Position numbers and translations under genes: made by a program. DNA of 64,000 bases from Flavobacterium araucananum (lineage in GTDB: Bacteria; Bacteroidota; Bacteroidia; Flavobacteriales; Flavobacteriaceae): the NCBI RefSeq assembly GCF_002222055.1, contig NZ_MUGS01000039.1, forward strand, positions 54,092-118,091, in the 5' to 3' direction. Below the pieces are notes generated by a model. That model was not told the DNA's origin and did no database searches. It saw only the letters and a list, made by a program, of their open reading frames with translations. Of this stretch, positions 1 to 10,000 are shown one piece after another; position 1 is the stretch's first letter; every line of letters starts with the position of its first letter.

Positions 1-509
1 CATTATAATCAACTAATTGCGTGGTTTTAGATTGAATTTCTAAACCTTGATTTTTTCTGAAATTGGTATATTGTTTTAAATATTGTGCTCTTTTATAGGC
101 TTGCAAAAAATTCTCCGATGATAATATAAACATGGCTCGACTTTGCTCAGATCTGCTTTTGTATGATTTTAAAATCATTTTCGAGTAATCTGCTTTTAAT
201 ATTGCCAATTCTTTTTTTAGTTTATTAACCTGAACCTGGTTAATATACATATCATTGCTTAAAAGTTTTTCTTGTTTTGAGGTGGTATTAATTAGTTTCT
301 CTTTCAGTTTAATTTTGTTTGCCTGAATTAAAAAAACATTAACAGCTGATTTTTCTTTTTTCTTTACAGACTGCAACATTTTTTCGTTGTCTCTAATTTC
401 CTGCTGAATCTGAGCTTTACGCTGTTCAAGTTTTTCTTGTTGCGAATCTTGTGCCCACATAAATGTAGTGGCACATATAAAAATTAGGCTTAGGAGAAAT
501 TTTGACATG
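1..509 (-). CDS. Murein hydrolase activator EnvC-like protein, N-terminal part (cut by window edge)
   Basis: The frame is open from an ATG at 507-509 to the window edge, so only about 169 residues are visible. The protein starts MSKFLLSLIFICATTFMWAQ, a signal peptide likely cut before the Q or D near residue 20. What follows is a lysine- and glutamate-rich coiled coil with no cysteine or catalytic motif. A signal peptide plus a long coiled coil is the N-terminal build of EnvC/M23-type activators of cell-wall amidases. The LytM/M23 domain would lie beyond base 1 and cannot be seen. It is the last gene of a minus-strand run behind the DUF4292 lipoprotein (22 bp gap), an order I recall from other flavobacteria. 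Any secreted coiled-coil protein would look alike over this stretch. Confidence 0.7.
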
Positions 510-531
510 TTTATATTTTCTTTTTGCAAAT

Positions 532-1314
532 TTACTTAATTATAACTTTTTTATAACCACTTGGCACACTATAAGGAAAAGAAAGTTCTTCATTAAATGA
601 AATATTGTTGTAATTCAAATTAATATTCGTGGTTCCTTTTGGCTGGATTGCATTGATTTCAATACTCGTAGGCAATGTTCCCTGACTAAAAACTTTAGTG
701 TCAGCATATGAAATTTGCAGCATTCTGTTTTCTGCAGGTTGTGATATCTCTTCTTTTTGCAACAAATATTTATCAGCATCCAGATAAAACGCTTTTTTCA
801 GGCTGGCCTCTTTTGCATCCTCAAGTCGAAAAAGATTTTCTACAATTGTCTGTGTATATTTTCCTTTTCTTAAGTCGTCAAGCGCTTCTCCTACTAATAA
901 ATTCTGAACTTTACTGTAATCTAATTCCGTTCCCAGCCATTTGCTTAAACTGGTAAAATCGCCTTCGTAATAGGTACTGTTTATTTTTTCGTAGTAACTT
1001 ACTGTTGTTGGTGTTATTAATGCTTTTGCCATTGTAATTCCTAAAAAGCGAACACTTACTAAAATCTGCTTGTCTTTCTCTATTTTAATTTCGGCAGTAA
1101 CATTCTGACTTTGTTTTTCGTCGACATATCGCGCGCTTGATTTTATGTATAAGGTCGAAAAATCTAACTTATTGTCATAATGTTTGTCAATTGCTTTTTT
1201 GTCTTCTTTGGTAACAACTTCTTTAGTTTCGTTATTATTTTGTACTGCAACAGCTTTTGATTTGCAGGAAACCATAATTGCCGTGACTAATACTAGTGCT
1301 ATATATTTTTTCAT
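532..1314 (-). CDS. DUF4292 family lipoprotein
   Basis: This 260-residue protein has a lipoprotein signal with a lipobox ending VSC at Cys17, so it should be lipid-anchored after cleavage. The mature part is mostly polar and beta-rich, without catalytic motifs I recognise. Length, lipobox and position between a TPR protein and an EnvC-like gene match the DUF4292 family of Bacteroidota. DUF4292 proteins have been compared with LolA/LolB-like lipoprotein carriers, but that is a weak inference here. The start ATG lies 14 bp after the TPR gene's stop, so the two are probably cotranscribed. No terminator is visible before the next gene. Confidence 0.8.
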   Translation of the reverse strand: MKKYIALVLVTAIMVSCKSKAVAVQNNNETKEVVTKEDKKAIDKHYDNKLDFSTLYIKSSARYVDEKQSQNVTAEIKIEKDKQILVSVRFLGITMAKALITPTTVSYYEKINSTYYEGDFTSLSKWLGTELDYSKVQNLLVGEALDDLRKGKYTQTIVENLFRLEDAKEASLKKAFYLDADKYLLQKEEISQPAENRMLQISYADTKVFSQGTLPTSIEINAIQPKGTTNINLNYNNISFNEELSFPYSVPSGYKKVIIK

Positions 1315-1328
1315 CTCAATTTAGTCTT

Positions 1329-2681
1329 TTACTTTTTCTTCTTTAATAATTCATTTGCTTTCAAAAAGTATTCCTCTTTTTTCTTCGCATCTCCCAAACC
1401 ATTATACGCCTCTCCTAATTGAATATTAAAATTTGCTTCGAGCGTTTTATCTTCCACAACATAATCAAGTCCCATTTCTAAAACGGTTTTTGCGTTCTTA
1501 AATTGTTGCAACTTATTGCTTCCTAAACCTGCATAATAATAAAATTGAGGTTGACTTGGATAAACTTCAATCATGTTCAGGGCTCTTTTGGTCATTGGCT
1601 CGAATTGTTTTGCTTGCGTATAGGCCTCAAGCAATAACAAATTGGTTTCGCGATCTGTATCTGAATTTGTTTTTAAATCTTTTTCATAATACTTAATCGC
1701 ATTCTCAAACTGACCTTTGCTATGATAAAATTTACCAATTTCTTTTGCTACATCAACATCTTTATCCTTGTCGAAATAGGCAATTGCTTTTTCTAAATCA
1801 GGAGCATATTGTGGATTTTTATTCACATAAATCAAAAATTCATTTAAGGTACGATGCTTTATCTTTGAATCAATTTTTGAACTTGACAAAATCACGTTCA
1901 TCGATTTAATTGCTTTATCAGCCTGATTTGCATCTAAATATACTTTAAACAAACTTACTTGTCCCCACTCTGAAGTTGGGATTTCTTTTGCCAATTGTTT
2001 CGCAACATCCAACGCTTTATCTACGTCTTCATTTTTTGAATATAGAAAAATCAGATTTACATAATTCGATTCTTCTTTTGGATTTTGCTTTATCTGATCA
2101 AGCAAATTTGAAATTTCAGAATTTTGATATTTTCCCTGCGATAAAATCTGCTGTTTATAACGATCACGATCTTCTGATTTTCCAAACTTATCATTCATTT
2201 CATTAATCATTACAAGCGCTTTGTCTTGTTGATTGGTAATCATATACAGCGAAATCAGATCGTCTTTGTACTCTTCATCAAAAGCAATTATTTTTTGAAT
2301 GGTTTCAATTGCCAAAGGATAGTTTTTAGTTTCATAACTTACATCGTAAATCCCCAACCAATACCATTTGTTTTTTGGATCTAACTGTGTTGCTTTTTCA
2401 AACGAATCCTGTGCGTTTCGATAGTCTTTTAAAGACAGGTAGTTTTTTCCTAATTCAAAATAAGCGACAGCATCATTAGGTTTTAGCTTTATACATTTAT
2501 CCAGTGCTGCAATGGCTTTATCATAGTTTTCGATTCCTTTTTGTTTTAATGATTCATAAAAAGAATCCTGATACTCATCTGTTGCCATAGCAATATCTTC
2601 CGGTTCTGTTTGTGCCATAACCGAAATTGGATTGCCCAGCAAAACGAAAAATAGAATAACTATAACTCCTTTTTGTATCAT
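1329..2681 (-). CDS. Secreted tetratricopeptide repeat protein
   Basis: The 450-residue protein begins with a signal peptide (residues 1 to about 23, ending MAQ). The rest is a chain of TPR-type helical pairs. Clear units include AVAYFELGKNYLSLKDYRNA near residues 74-93, and further A-x3-Y/F-x-LG-type units run to the C-terminus (LGEAYNGLGDAKKKEEYFLK). There is no enzymatic domain. TPR arrays act as protein-interaction scaffolds; this one should be periplasmic or envelope-associated. It sits 49 bp downstream of the nucleotidyltransferase gene and just ahead of the DUF4292 lipoprotein, in a run that also holds dut and a flippase. Envelope assembly is plausible, but nothing in the sequence names a partner. 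Confidence 0.85.
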   Translation of the reverse strand: MIQKGVIVILFFVLLGNPISVMAQTEPEDIAMATDEYQDSFYESLKQKGIENYDKAIAALDKCIKLKPNDAVAYFELGKNYLSLKDYRNAQDSFEKATQLDPKNKWYWLGIYDVSYETKNYPLAIETIQKIIAFDEEYKDDLISLYMITNQQDKALVMINEMNDKFGKSEDRDRYKQQILSQGKYQNSEISNLLDQIKQNPKEESNYVNLIFLYSKNEDVDKALDVAKQLAKEIPTSEWGQVSLFKVYLDANQADKAIKSMNVILSSSKIDSKIKHRTLNEFLIYVNKNPQYAPDLEKAIAYFDKDKDVDVAKEIGKFYHSKGQFENAIKYYEKDLKTNSDTDRETNLLLLEAYTQAKQFEPMTKRALNMIEVYPSQPQFYYYAGLGSNKLQQFKNAKTVLEMGLDYVVEDKTLEANFNIQLGEAYNGLGDAKKKEEYFLKANELLKKKK

Positions 2682-2730
2682 CTTTAAAATTTTAATCTTT
2701 AAACAAAAACGAATTTCTTTAAAAAATACC

Positions 2731-3747
2731 TTATTCTAAAACCGAATAATCGCCAATACTAATGCTGGTAAATTTACCATCAAAAACCACGTGATTTCCG
2801 ATCATAGCATTGTCTAAGTTCGCATTTTTTATTTGAGAATACGTTTGTACCAAACTGTTTTTGATCGTACTGTCTGTAACATGGCATCCTTTTCCTAACG
2901 ATACATTAGGTCCAACGGTTGCATTTTTCAACACTACATTTTCGCCAATATAACAAGGAGGAATAATTGTTGCGTTTTCTAATTTTACATCATAGTCTAC
3001 CAGATGTTCTCCGTCATTATGCAAGAATCCTAACATTCTGGTATTCGTTTCTACCGTTACATCTTTATTTCCGCAATCCATCCATTCGTCAACGCTTCCG
3101 GTTTTAAAAACTTTACCGTTAGCCATCATCGCTTTGATTCCGTCATTGATCTGATACTCTCCCCCATTCTGGATATTATTATCCAAAACACCCTGAAGTT
3201 CTTTTTTCAGATCGCCAACTTCTTTAAAGTAATAGATTCCGATAACTGCCAAATCACTTACAAATTCTTTTGGTTTTTCGACCAATTCTATAATTTCATT
3301 ATTGGCATTCAATTTTACAACACCAAAAGCTTCCGGTTGCTCTACTTGTTTTACCCAAATTACAGCATCTGCAGCAGGATCTAATTCAAAATCTGCTCTA
3401 ATCAATGTGTCTGCATAAGCAATAACTGCAGGTCCTGACAGAGAATCTTTTGCACACATAATAGCGTGACCGGTTCCTAAAGGCAAATCCTGACGATAAA
3501 TTGACGCTTTTGCTCCCAGGCTTCCAGCCAATTCTTCGAGACTTGCTACAAGATCATCTCCAAAAAAAGCAGCATCGCCTAAAATAAAAGCAACTTCTTC
3601 GATTGGTTCTTTTAATATTTTAGCAATATCTTCGACCAAACGGTGCACAATAGATTTACCTGCAACAGGAATTAATGGTTTTGGAACAGTTAAAGTATGT
3701 GGTCTAAGTCTTGATCCCCGACCCGCCATTGGAACGATTATTTTCAT
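2731..3747 (-). CDS. Sugar-phosphate nucleotidyltransferase with C-terminal hexapeptide domain
   Basis: The N-terminal Rossmann-like domain opens with the pyrophosphorylase signature: PMAGRGSRLRPHTL at residues 6-19, followed by the PKPLIPVAGK segment at 22-31. The catalytic domain runs to about residue 235. From about 245 to 338 there are hexapeptide-type repeats (IIPPCYIGENVVLKNATVG and similar) that form a left-handed beta helix. The protein (338 aa) should couple a sugar-1-phosphate to an NTP to give an NDP-sugar, probably for surface polysaccharide. Substrate (glucose, mannose or GlcNAc) cannot be told from sequence. It follows dut by 81 bp, a gap holding a perfect 14-bp inverted repeat, and precedes the TPR gene. 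Confidence 0.85.
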   Translation of the reverse strand: MKIIVPMAGRGSRLRPHTLTVPKPLIPVAGKSIVHRLVEDIAKILKEPIEEVAFILGDAAFFGDDLVASLEELAGSLGAKASIYRQDLPLGTGHAIMCAKDSLSGPAVIAYADTLIRADFELDPAADAVIWVKQVEQPEAFGVVKLNANNEIIELVEKPKEFVSDLAVIGIYYFKEVGDLKKELQGVLDNNIQNGGEYQINDGIKAMMANGKVFKTGSVDEWMDCGNKDVTVETNTRMLGFLHNDGEHLVDYDVKLENATIIPPCYIGENVVLKNATVGPNVSLGKGCHVTDSTIKNSLVQTYSQIKNANLDNAMIGNHVVFDGKFTSISIGDYSVLE

Positions 3748-3774
3748 GTTTTATTGGAAGATTAAAAAATTGAA

Positions 3775-3806
3775 AAAATTGAAAGATTTCCTAATCTTTC
3801 AATTTT
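3775..3806. repeat. AT-rich perfect inverted repeat between dut and the nucleotidyltransferase gene
   Basis: Arms 3775-3788 and 3793-3806 are exact complements of 14 bases with a 4-base loop (TCCT). The arms read AAAATTGAAAGATT. It lies between two same-strand genes and has no clean T-run, so it may be a processing or attenuation hairpin, or a dispersed intergenic repeat like the one at 14285-14333. Confidence 0.6.
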
Positions 3807-3828
3807 AGAATCTTTAAATTATTAAATT

Positions 3829-4263
3829 TTATTTTACTCCTGTACTACCAAAGCCTCCTTCGCCTCTTGATGTTTCTGAAAGTTCTGCAACTTCGATCCA
3901 TTCGGCTCTTTCGTGTTTGGCAATAATTAATTGTGCAATTCGCTCTCCGTTTTCGATTACAAATTCTTCATTGGATAAATTTACTAAAATTACGCCTATT
4001 TCGCCTCTGTAATCAGCATCAACCGTTCCGGGAGAATTTAAAACCGTAACTCCTTTTTTGGCTGCTAAGCCGCTTCTTGGTCGCACTTGTGCTTCGTAAC
4101 CAATTGGTAATTCAATAAAAAGACCCGTTTTTACGATGGTTCTTTCTAATGGTTTTAATGTTATAGATTCTGTTAAATTAGCACGTAAATCCATTCCTGC
4201 CGAAGCAATTGTTTCGTAGTTTGGTAAAGCGTGCTGTGATTTGTTGATAATTTGTATGTTCAT
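3829..4263 (-). CDS. dut: dUTP diphosphatase (dUTPase)
   Basis: At 144 residues this is a standard trimeric dUTPase, which hydrolyses dUTP to dUMP and pyrophosphate to keep uracil out of DNA and feed dTMP synthesis. All five family motifs are present in order: AGMDLRA (22-28), RPRSGLA (61-67), the uracil-binding hairpin LNSPGTVDADYRGEIG (75-90, with the catalytic Asp in VDADY), GERIAQLI (106-113), and the glycine-rich C-terminal flap RGEGGFGSTG (133-142). It is 28 bp after the flippase gene and upstream of the nucleotidyltransferase, in a minus-strand run. Nothing is odd about it. Confidence 0.97.
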   Translation of the reverse strand: MNIQIINKSQHALPNYETIASAGMDLRANLTESITLKPLERTIVKTGLFIELPIGYEAQVRPRSGLAAKKGVTVLNSPGTVDADYRGEIGVILVNLSNEEFVIENGERIAQLIIAKHERAEWIEVAELSETSRGEGGFGSTGVK

Positions 4264-4291
4264 TTTTATTTATAAAGATTAAAAAGTAAAA

Positions 4292-5752
4292 CTACTTTCT
4301 ATTCATAATTCCTTTGATTGTTTCTTTTTCGTTGTGGTAAACAAAATATACGAATGCTAAAAATAATGGAACTCCAACGAAATAATTCTCTCTAAATCCG
4401 TAAAAAGAAATAGCCGAAAATACAATTGAAATTCCCAGATAAGCACCAATTTTGTTCATGTCGTAAGGTATTGGATAATATTTATTTCCTAAAACATAAG
4501 AAATCAACATCATACTTCCGTAAGCAGATATTGTTGCAATTGCCGAACCGTAGTAACTGTATTTTGGAATTAAAAAATAATTTAAAACCAATGTTACAAT
4601 AGCTCCAACAATGGAGATATAGGCTCCAATTTTTGTTTTATCGGTTAGTTTGTACCAAACCGATAAGTTGTTGTAAATTCCTAAAAAGAAATTTGCCAAT
4701 ATAATTAACGGAACTACTTTCATAGCTTCCCAATACGATTTATTGTCAAGCAAAAGATATTTTAAAACATCGGCAAAAACAATTACCCCTAATAAAATCA
4801 GGGAACCCAGAATAACAAAATACTTTGTAATTACGGCGTATGTTTGTGGGGCATTGGCATTTTTTGAATGACTAAAAAAGAAAGGTTCGATTCCTAACCT
4901 AAAAGCGGTTGCAAACAAAACCATAAACAAACCTAGCTTGTAACAGGCAGAGTATGCTCCTACTTCAGATTTTGCAAGATTTTCCGGCAACAAATAGCCT
5001 AATAAAATTTTATCGAAATGCTCGTTAACCGCAAATGCAAGTCCGGCTACCAAAATTGGCAAACCATATTTCATCATTTTCTTCCAAAGTACGGGATCAA
5101 ATTTTCTTCCCAGAGAAAGATAATTTGGCGAAAGCACTATAAAAGTGGCTAAACTTGCCAATAGGTTTGCAATGAAAATATACGCTATTTGAAAATTCTC
5201 TACATACAAATTATCCCAAACCGAATTGGGATTTGAAGCTGCCAGTTTAGGCAAGTATATTAAGAAGAATATATTGAGCAATAAATTGATTATTACGTTT
5301 CCTATCTTAATCGCTGCATAAACCATGGGTCTTTGGTTGGCCCTTAATTTAGAAAAAGGTATCAGTACTAATGCATCCAATACTAAAATCCAAACGGTAT
5401 AGGTTACATATTGTACATCAACTTCGGCAAGATTTGCCAATGTATTTCTAAAAATTAAAGCGATAAATAAGAACGCAATCGACGACCAAAATATAGATAT
5501 TGTCGAAGTTGCAATTACATTTTTCTTGTCTTCTTCGGCGCTGTAAAACCTAAAAAAAGCCGTTTCCATTCCGTATGAAAGGACCACATTAAAGAAAACC
5601 ATCCATGACAAAACGATCGAAACCTCGCCATATTCTGCAGTTGGTAAAATACCAGTATACAATCTCACCAATAAAAAACTTAGCATTCTCGGTAATACCG
5701 TTGCTAGTCCGTAAATTGCAGTTTGCTTGAACAGATTTTTATATAATCCCAA
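4292..5752 (-). CDS. Oligosaccharide flippase family protein (Wzx/MATE-like membrane protein)
   Basis: A very hydrophobic protein with about 12-14 membrane segments. It opens GLYKNLFKQTAIYGLATVLP, typical of flavobacterial polysaccharide biosynthesis flippases that move lipid-linked sugars across the inner membrane. The frame has no ATG near its 5' end. An upstream TTG at 5782 would give 496 residues. The TTG at 5750-5752 puts the initiator directly before GLYKNLF, where relatives as I recall them start, and gives 486 residues; I chose that. The dut gene follows after 28 bp. No sugar enzymes lie beside it, so this flippase is separate from the polysaccharide cluster further right and may serve LPS or another glycan. 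Confidence 0.85.
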   Translation of the reverse strand: MGLYKNLFKQTAIYGLATVLPRMLSFLLVRLYTGILPTAEYGEVSIVLSWMVFFNVVLSYGMETAFFRFYSAEEDKKNVIATSTISIFWSSIAFLFIALIFRNTLANLAEVDVQYVTYTVWILVLDALVLIPFSKLRANQRPMVYAAIKIGNVIINLLLNIFFLIYLPKLAASNPNSVWDNLYVENFQIAYIFIANLLASLATFIVLSPNYLSLGRKFDPVLWKKMMKYGLPILVAGLAFAVNEHFDKILLGYLLPENLAKSEVGAYSACYKLGLFMVLFATAFRLGIEPFFFSHSKNANAPQTYAVITKYFVILGSLILLGVIVFADVLKYLLLDNKSYWEAMKVVPLIILANFFLGIYNNLSVWYKLTDKTKIGAYISIVGAIVTLVLNYFLIPKYSYYGSAIATISAYGSMMLISYVLGNKYYPIPYDMNKIGAYLGISIVFSAISFYGFRENYFVGVPLFLAFVYFVYHNEKETIKGIMNRK

Positions 5753-5845
5753 AATAATTTTATAATAAAGTTTGTAAAACAAAAATAACCAATTCTTTGG
5801 TTTATTATTGATTTTGTTGGTTCAATAAAGAAAGTTGTGCTTAAT

Positions 5846-6292
5846 TTATTGCGTTATTTTTTTTTCGTCCAGAATTTTGACAAAATGAAAACCCTTTGGT
5901 CCATAGCCCTGGTTGTAGTAAAAACGGTGTGCGGCAAAATTTCCGGTAAAAGCATCCAAAACTATAGAGCTGCACTCGAGATCTAAAGCTTTTTTCTCGA
6001 TATAATCTGTCAGTAATTTTCCAATTCCTTTAGAACGATGTTCCGGACTGACCACAAAATTATCGATTTCGAGATATTTGCCGGTCCATAACTTTGTCGA
6101 CGACCAACAACCGGTAATCCCAACACAAATATCCTGCTCAAATACACCAATCTGAATGTAATTATGAGGGACCATTTCAGAAAGATAGGCCTGATACTTT
6201 TCGACCGATAAATTAGGATAAAGAAATCGCATGGTTTCTATCTCAGTCAACATCGCTTCTATAGTGGTAAGCTCTTTTATTTGTAGTTTCAT
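5846..6292 (-). CDS. GNAT family N-acetyltransferase
   Basis: A 148-residue GNAT-fold protein. The acetyl-CoA binding motif A is clear (VVSPEHRSKGIGKLLTDYIE), followed by the C-terminal pattern with NFAAHRFYYNQGY. GNAT enzymes move an acetyl group from acetyl-CoA to an amine; the acceptor cannot be predicted. The longer frame starts at 6325, but its first 11 residues look like untranslated leader. The ATG at 6290-6292 gives MKLQIKELTTIEAM, a normal GNAT opening. It stands 93 bp upstream of the flippase on the same strand and is probably the first gene of that run, next to a repeat-rich gap. Confidence 0.85.
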   Translation of the reverse strand: MKLQIKELTTIEAMLTEIETMRFLYPNLSVEKYQAYLSEMVPHNYIQIGVFEQDICVGITGCWSSTKLWTGKYLEIDNFVVSPEHRSKGIGKLLTDYIEKKALDLECSSIVLDAFTGNFAAHRFYYNQGYGPKGFHFVKILDEKKITQ

Positions 6293-6424
6293 TGTAATAA
6301 AAAAATAGAGTTCAAAAATACTCAATTTTTTTTATTGCCCGTTATATAATTCCATCATAACGTGGTATGTGAAATCTATAATAAAGATCAAAAATTATAT
6401 AATTTTTTAAAAGTACTTCTATGC

Positions 6425-6432
6425 TAACTTTG
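6425..6432 (+). promoter_or_regulatory. -7 promoter-like box upstream of tandem repeat
   Basis: TAACTTTG fits the Bacteroidota -7 pattern TAnnTTTG and lies 5 bases before the first repeat copy. No clear TTG stands at the usual spacing upstream, so this is suggestive only. Confidence 0.35.
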
Positions 6433-6437
6433 TATCA

Positions 6438-6703
6438 AGGGAATGAGCAAAGCTAAAATACAACCCTTTAAAAAAAGCAAAGCATTGGGACTAATAAAGC
6501 TAGTTTGTTCCCACAAAAGACAAAGCAAAGGGATTGATTCTGCTGAAATGTAACCCTCAAAAAAACAGAGCATTGGGACTGATAAAGCTAGTTTGTTCCC
6601 ATAAAAGACAAAGCGCAAAGGGATTGATTCTGCTGATATGTAACCCTAAAAAAACAGAGCATTGGGACTAATAAAGCTAGTTTGTTCCCACAAAAGACAA
6701 AGC
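6438..6703. repeat. Tandem repeat, three copies of ~89 bp
   Basis: Three head-to-tail copies begin at 6438, 6529 and 6619. The core of about 45 bases starting GCATTGGGACTAATAAAGCT recurs at 6482, 6570 and 6659; copies 1 and 3 match exactly there and copy 2 differs at two bases. The first half of copy 1 has diverged. The core can fold through GGGACTA and TAGT...CCC segments. Frames on the minus strand cross it but shift between copies (periods of about 88-91 are not all multiples of 3), so a coding role is unlikely. A promoter-like box precedes it and an intrinsic terminator follows at 6827. Confidence 0.85.
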
Positions 6704-6732
6704 ACGACAGAGTGATAAATCTGTAAATAATT

Positions 6733-6789
6733 TTATAAAATGGTACCGATTCTCGGTTTTTGGATAAATTGAGGATCACCATTTTATAA
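6733..6789. repeat. Nested inverted repeat
   Basis: Outer arms 6733-6744 and 6778-6789 are perfect 12-base complements (TTATAAAATGGT). Inside the loop sits a second perfect hairpin, ACCGA-TTC-TCGGT at 6745-6757. It lies between the tandem repeat and the terminator, in a region with no gene, and could be part of a structured RNA. Confidence 0.6.
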
Positions 6790-6826
6790 GTTAAATTAAA
6801 AAAAACTAAACTATTATAAAGAAAAA

Positions 6827-6856
6827 GAGCCAACAAATATTTGTTGGCTCTTTTTT
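6827..6856 (+). terminator. Intrinsic terminator
   Basis: GAGCCAACAAATATTTGTTGGCTC is a perfect stem (6827-6850) followed by six T. An A-run precedes it, so it could also work on the minus strand. No plus-strand gene lies upstream of it, which suggests that the repeat region itself is transcribed. Confidence 0.85.
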
Positions 6857-7089
6857 GTTTTACAATCTTTTTAAATGTAAGTATTACAACTTCGCAAAAA
6901 AACCCTATTGTGTTATTTCCAAAACCTATAGTGGCTATTGTATTGCCAATATCTTGTCTAACTTCCTCTTTTATAATTTACTAAATAATAATCTTCTAAG
7001 GTGTTTTTACCCTTTTTAGTTCAGATTATTTAAGGTAAATCATTGCTTAAATATTCAATTATCGGAGTTAATTAAATTAATGTAATCTT

Positions 7090-10000
7090 ATGAAACTACT
7101 AAACATCAAATTACTGATTTTTGCATTCTTACTTTTTTCTTTACAGAAAGTTTTTTCACAAAATGTCGCTATTCCCTCTGTAAAGATTAACGATCATAAA
7201 GAAAATACCGGCATAGTACCTATTGATTGCGATTACGACTTTCTGTTAAACAAACAAATTAAATTAACAGCGAAATTTCCTGATATAAGAGAAACGAACA
7301 GTTATGCTGTATCTTCTATTGATTATGCTCCCGTTGGAGATTTTAATCAGGGTGAAGTAGTTGATATAAAAAGAATGCCGGAACCAGATGGTACTTTCAA
7401 AAAGAACGATACCTATAGTGCTGCTATAGATTTACCTTTTATCTTTTGTTACTATGGCAATTCGTATTCCCAAATCATAATAAGTGACAATGGTGTCGTG
7501 AGTTTTAATACAAGTTTGGCACAACATGAATGTGGACTTGCACCTTCAGGACCAATTCCAAACGGGCTTGCCGTAAACTCTATTTTTGGCGTTTTTCATG
7601 ATATGGAAAGAAAGGTAGATACGGGAAGAAAAGAGGCACATCAGGTATTATATCGGGTAGAAGGCAGTTATCCAAACAGAAGAGTTATTATCAATTATAA
7701 TGATATTCCTCAATGGAGCTACACTAAAAACTCTACTTCGCAAATTGTACTATACGAAACAACCAATATAATTGATGTCTATGTAAAAGATCGGTTTAAG
7801 ATTGAAAGCACTAACTCTGCTTATGACGGTGCGGGATCGTACAAAAAAAATGCTGCAATAGGGCTTACTAACTATGATTCAAGTGCCGGAATCGCTGCTC
7901 CCGGAAGAGACAGCGGAAACTGGGAAGCCCATAACGAAGCCTGGAGATTCTACCCAAATGGGAATACTAATAGTACTATTCAATGGTTTAATGAAAATGA
8001 TATCGAAATTTCGGGAACGAGAAATTTAAAAGACATATTGGTTAATCCTACTCAAAACACAAAATATAAAGTAAGTGTAACTTATAATTTGTGTGTTCCA
8101 ATAACGGTGACAGACAAAATAGAAGTAAAGTTTTCTATAGATTTTCCAACAGCAAAGGAAAAAACAACCGAAGCATTCTGTATTAATAATGGGGAAAATT
8201 ATACTGTTGATTTAACGTTGTATGAAACCGAAATAAATCCAGATCCAACACTTTCTTTCTCTTATTTTGAAGACCAGAATATCACTATTCCCATAGCTTC
8301 TCCTAAACATGCGTACGTTTTTTCAAATAATAAAACGGTATTCGTTAAAATACTAAAAAGCGGAGTTTGCTATAGTGTAGGAATACTAAATCTGAGATTA
8401 AATAAAAAACCTGTAATTACTCCCTATCAGCTGTTTGAAAAATGCGACGAAAATAATGATGGTAAAGAGATTGTAAATTTAAGTACTTTAGGTATTACAG
8501 GCTTAAACAATACACGATATAAGTACTTTGAATCCTTAGAAACTGCTACTGCGGGAAGTCCTGAAATAAGTAATTTTATTAATTATGCACTAGATGTAAC
8601 TACTGAATCTGATAATACAAAAGTTCTATATTTAAGGGCATGGAATGCTACTTACAACGATCCGGATTGTTATACTATAGTTCCGTTTAAAATAAAATTA
8701 AAACAATTTATAAAAGTTAAAAAACCAGAAAAGCCTTTTTTAATTTGCTATGTCGTTGAGGGACAAACCATAAAAAATTATGATTTAACTCAATATAAGG
8801 CACAACTTCTCGATTTTCCTGTTGTTGGAGTAAATTTAGATTATTACACTAATTCAAATTACTCTGCCTCTTACAAAATTCCTAATCCTGCTTCAGTAAC
8901 GTTTAACATGAATAGTACTTTTTATGTAAAGGCATCAGCTATAGGATATTGTGATGCATTTACTGAAATAAAACTTGCTGCCGATGGTAATTGTGATGGT
9001 ACTGCCGGAAGTGGCGGTGGCGGTGGCGGTGGTGGCACTGGTTCTGGTGGCCCTGGTGGAGGTGGTGGGTCAATTTGTGATACTAACAAAACTTCTTTTA
9101 CAATAAATCTGGATACTGATTATCTCAAATTCTATTTATACGGAGGTCTTACTTTATCAGATATTACTATTATTGGTTTTTATGATTCTACTAATAATGC
9201 CTTATTGACTGATAATGCACCTTATACCTACACTTTTTCACCTCCTTTTTTTAAAGTAATTCAGGCACGATATAAAATAAATGCAACAGGGCTGGAATCC
9301 TATCTCAATTTTCCTGTAAGTGCTTCAAAAAAAGCGACAATAAATCCAGATTCTTTTGATATCTGTGATACTTATAATGACGGAACTGAAATCATAAATT
9401 TAAAAACAAATAACAATCCTAAACCTAAATGGCAGGTCGCATTAGAAAATGAATACCCAGATGCAATTATTCATTTTTTTACCAATACAACAGATTTGAA
9501 CAATTATGAGAATGACCCTGAAAGCACTCTCAACAAAAGTAAAATTGTTAGCAGCATAAACTTGACACAACCGCTGACTACTGTATCTGTTTATGTAAAA
9601 TATTATGGATGTATTTATACACATGAAATAAATTTTAATTTAATTGCGCTTCAGGAAAAATTGATAAATCCGTCTTATGTGGTTTGTGATTTTGATAATG
9701 ACAAAAAAGAATTTGTTAACTTAATTAAAATAACAAATAATGAAACAGATCTAAAAAATGAATTGACAGCTGTGCAATTAACCCGATTGCAAACACCTGT
9801 GAGATATTACAGAACATTGATTCAAGCTCATGCAGGAGCAAATAATTATATTACTAATCTAACTAATTTTGAAATCAATAGTTCTCAAATGTCAGTATTT
9901 GCAAGACTAAATATAGAAAACGAATGTTCTGTTCTGGTTCAAGTTAAATTTCAGTTTACTACTGCTGTAGCTTTGCCTGTTCTTAAAAACCTGCTTATTT

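Noticed and set aside
3748..3828. Intrinsic terminator after dut
   Set aside because: The hairpin is AT-only in character and has no clean T-run in either direction; it is listed as a repeat instead.
6424..6836. Two overlapping minus-strand frames encoding repeats such as LCLLWEQTSFISPNALLF
   Set aside because: They simply translate the tandem DNA repeat; the frame shifts from one copy to the next, and there is no start or family support.
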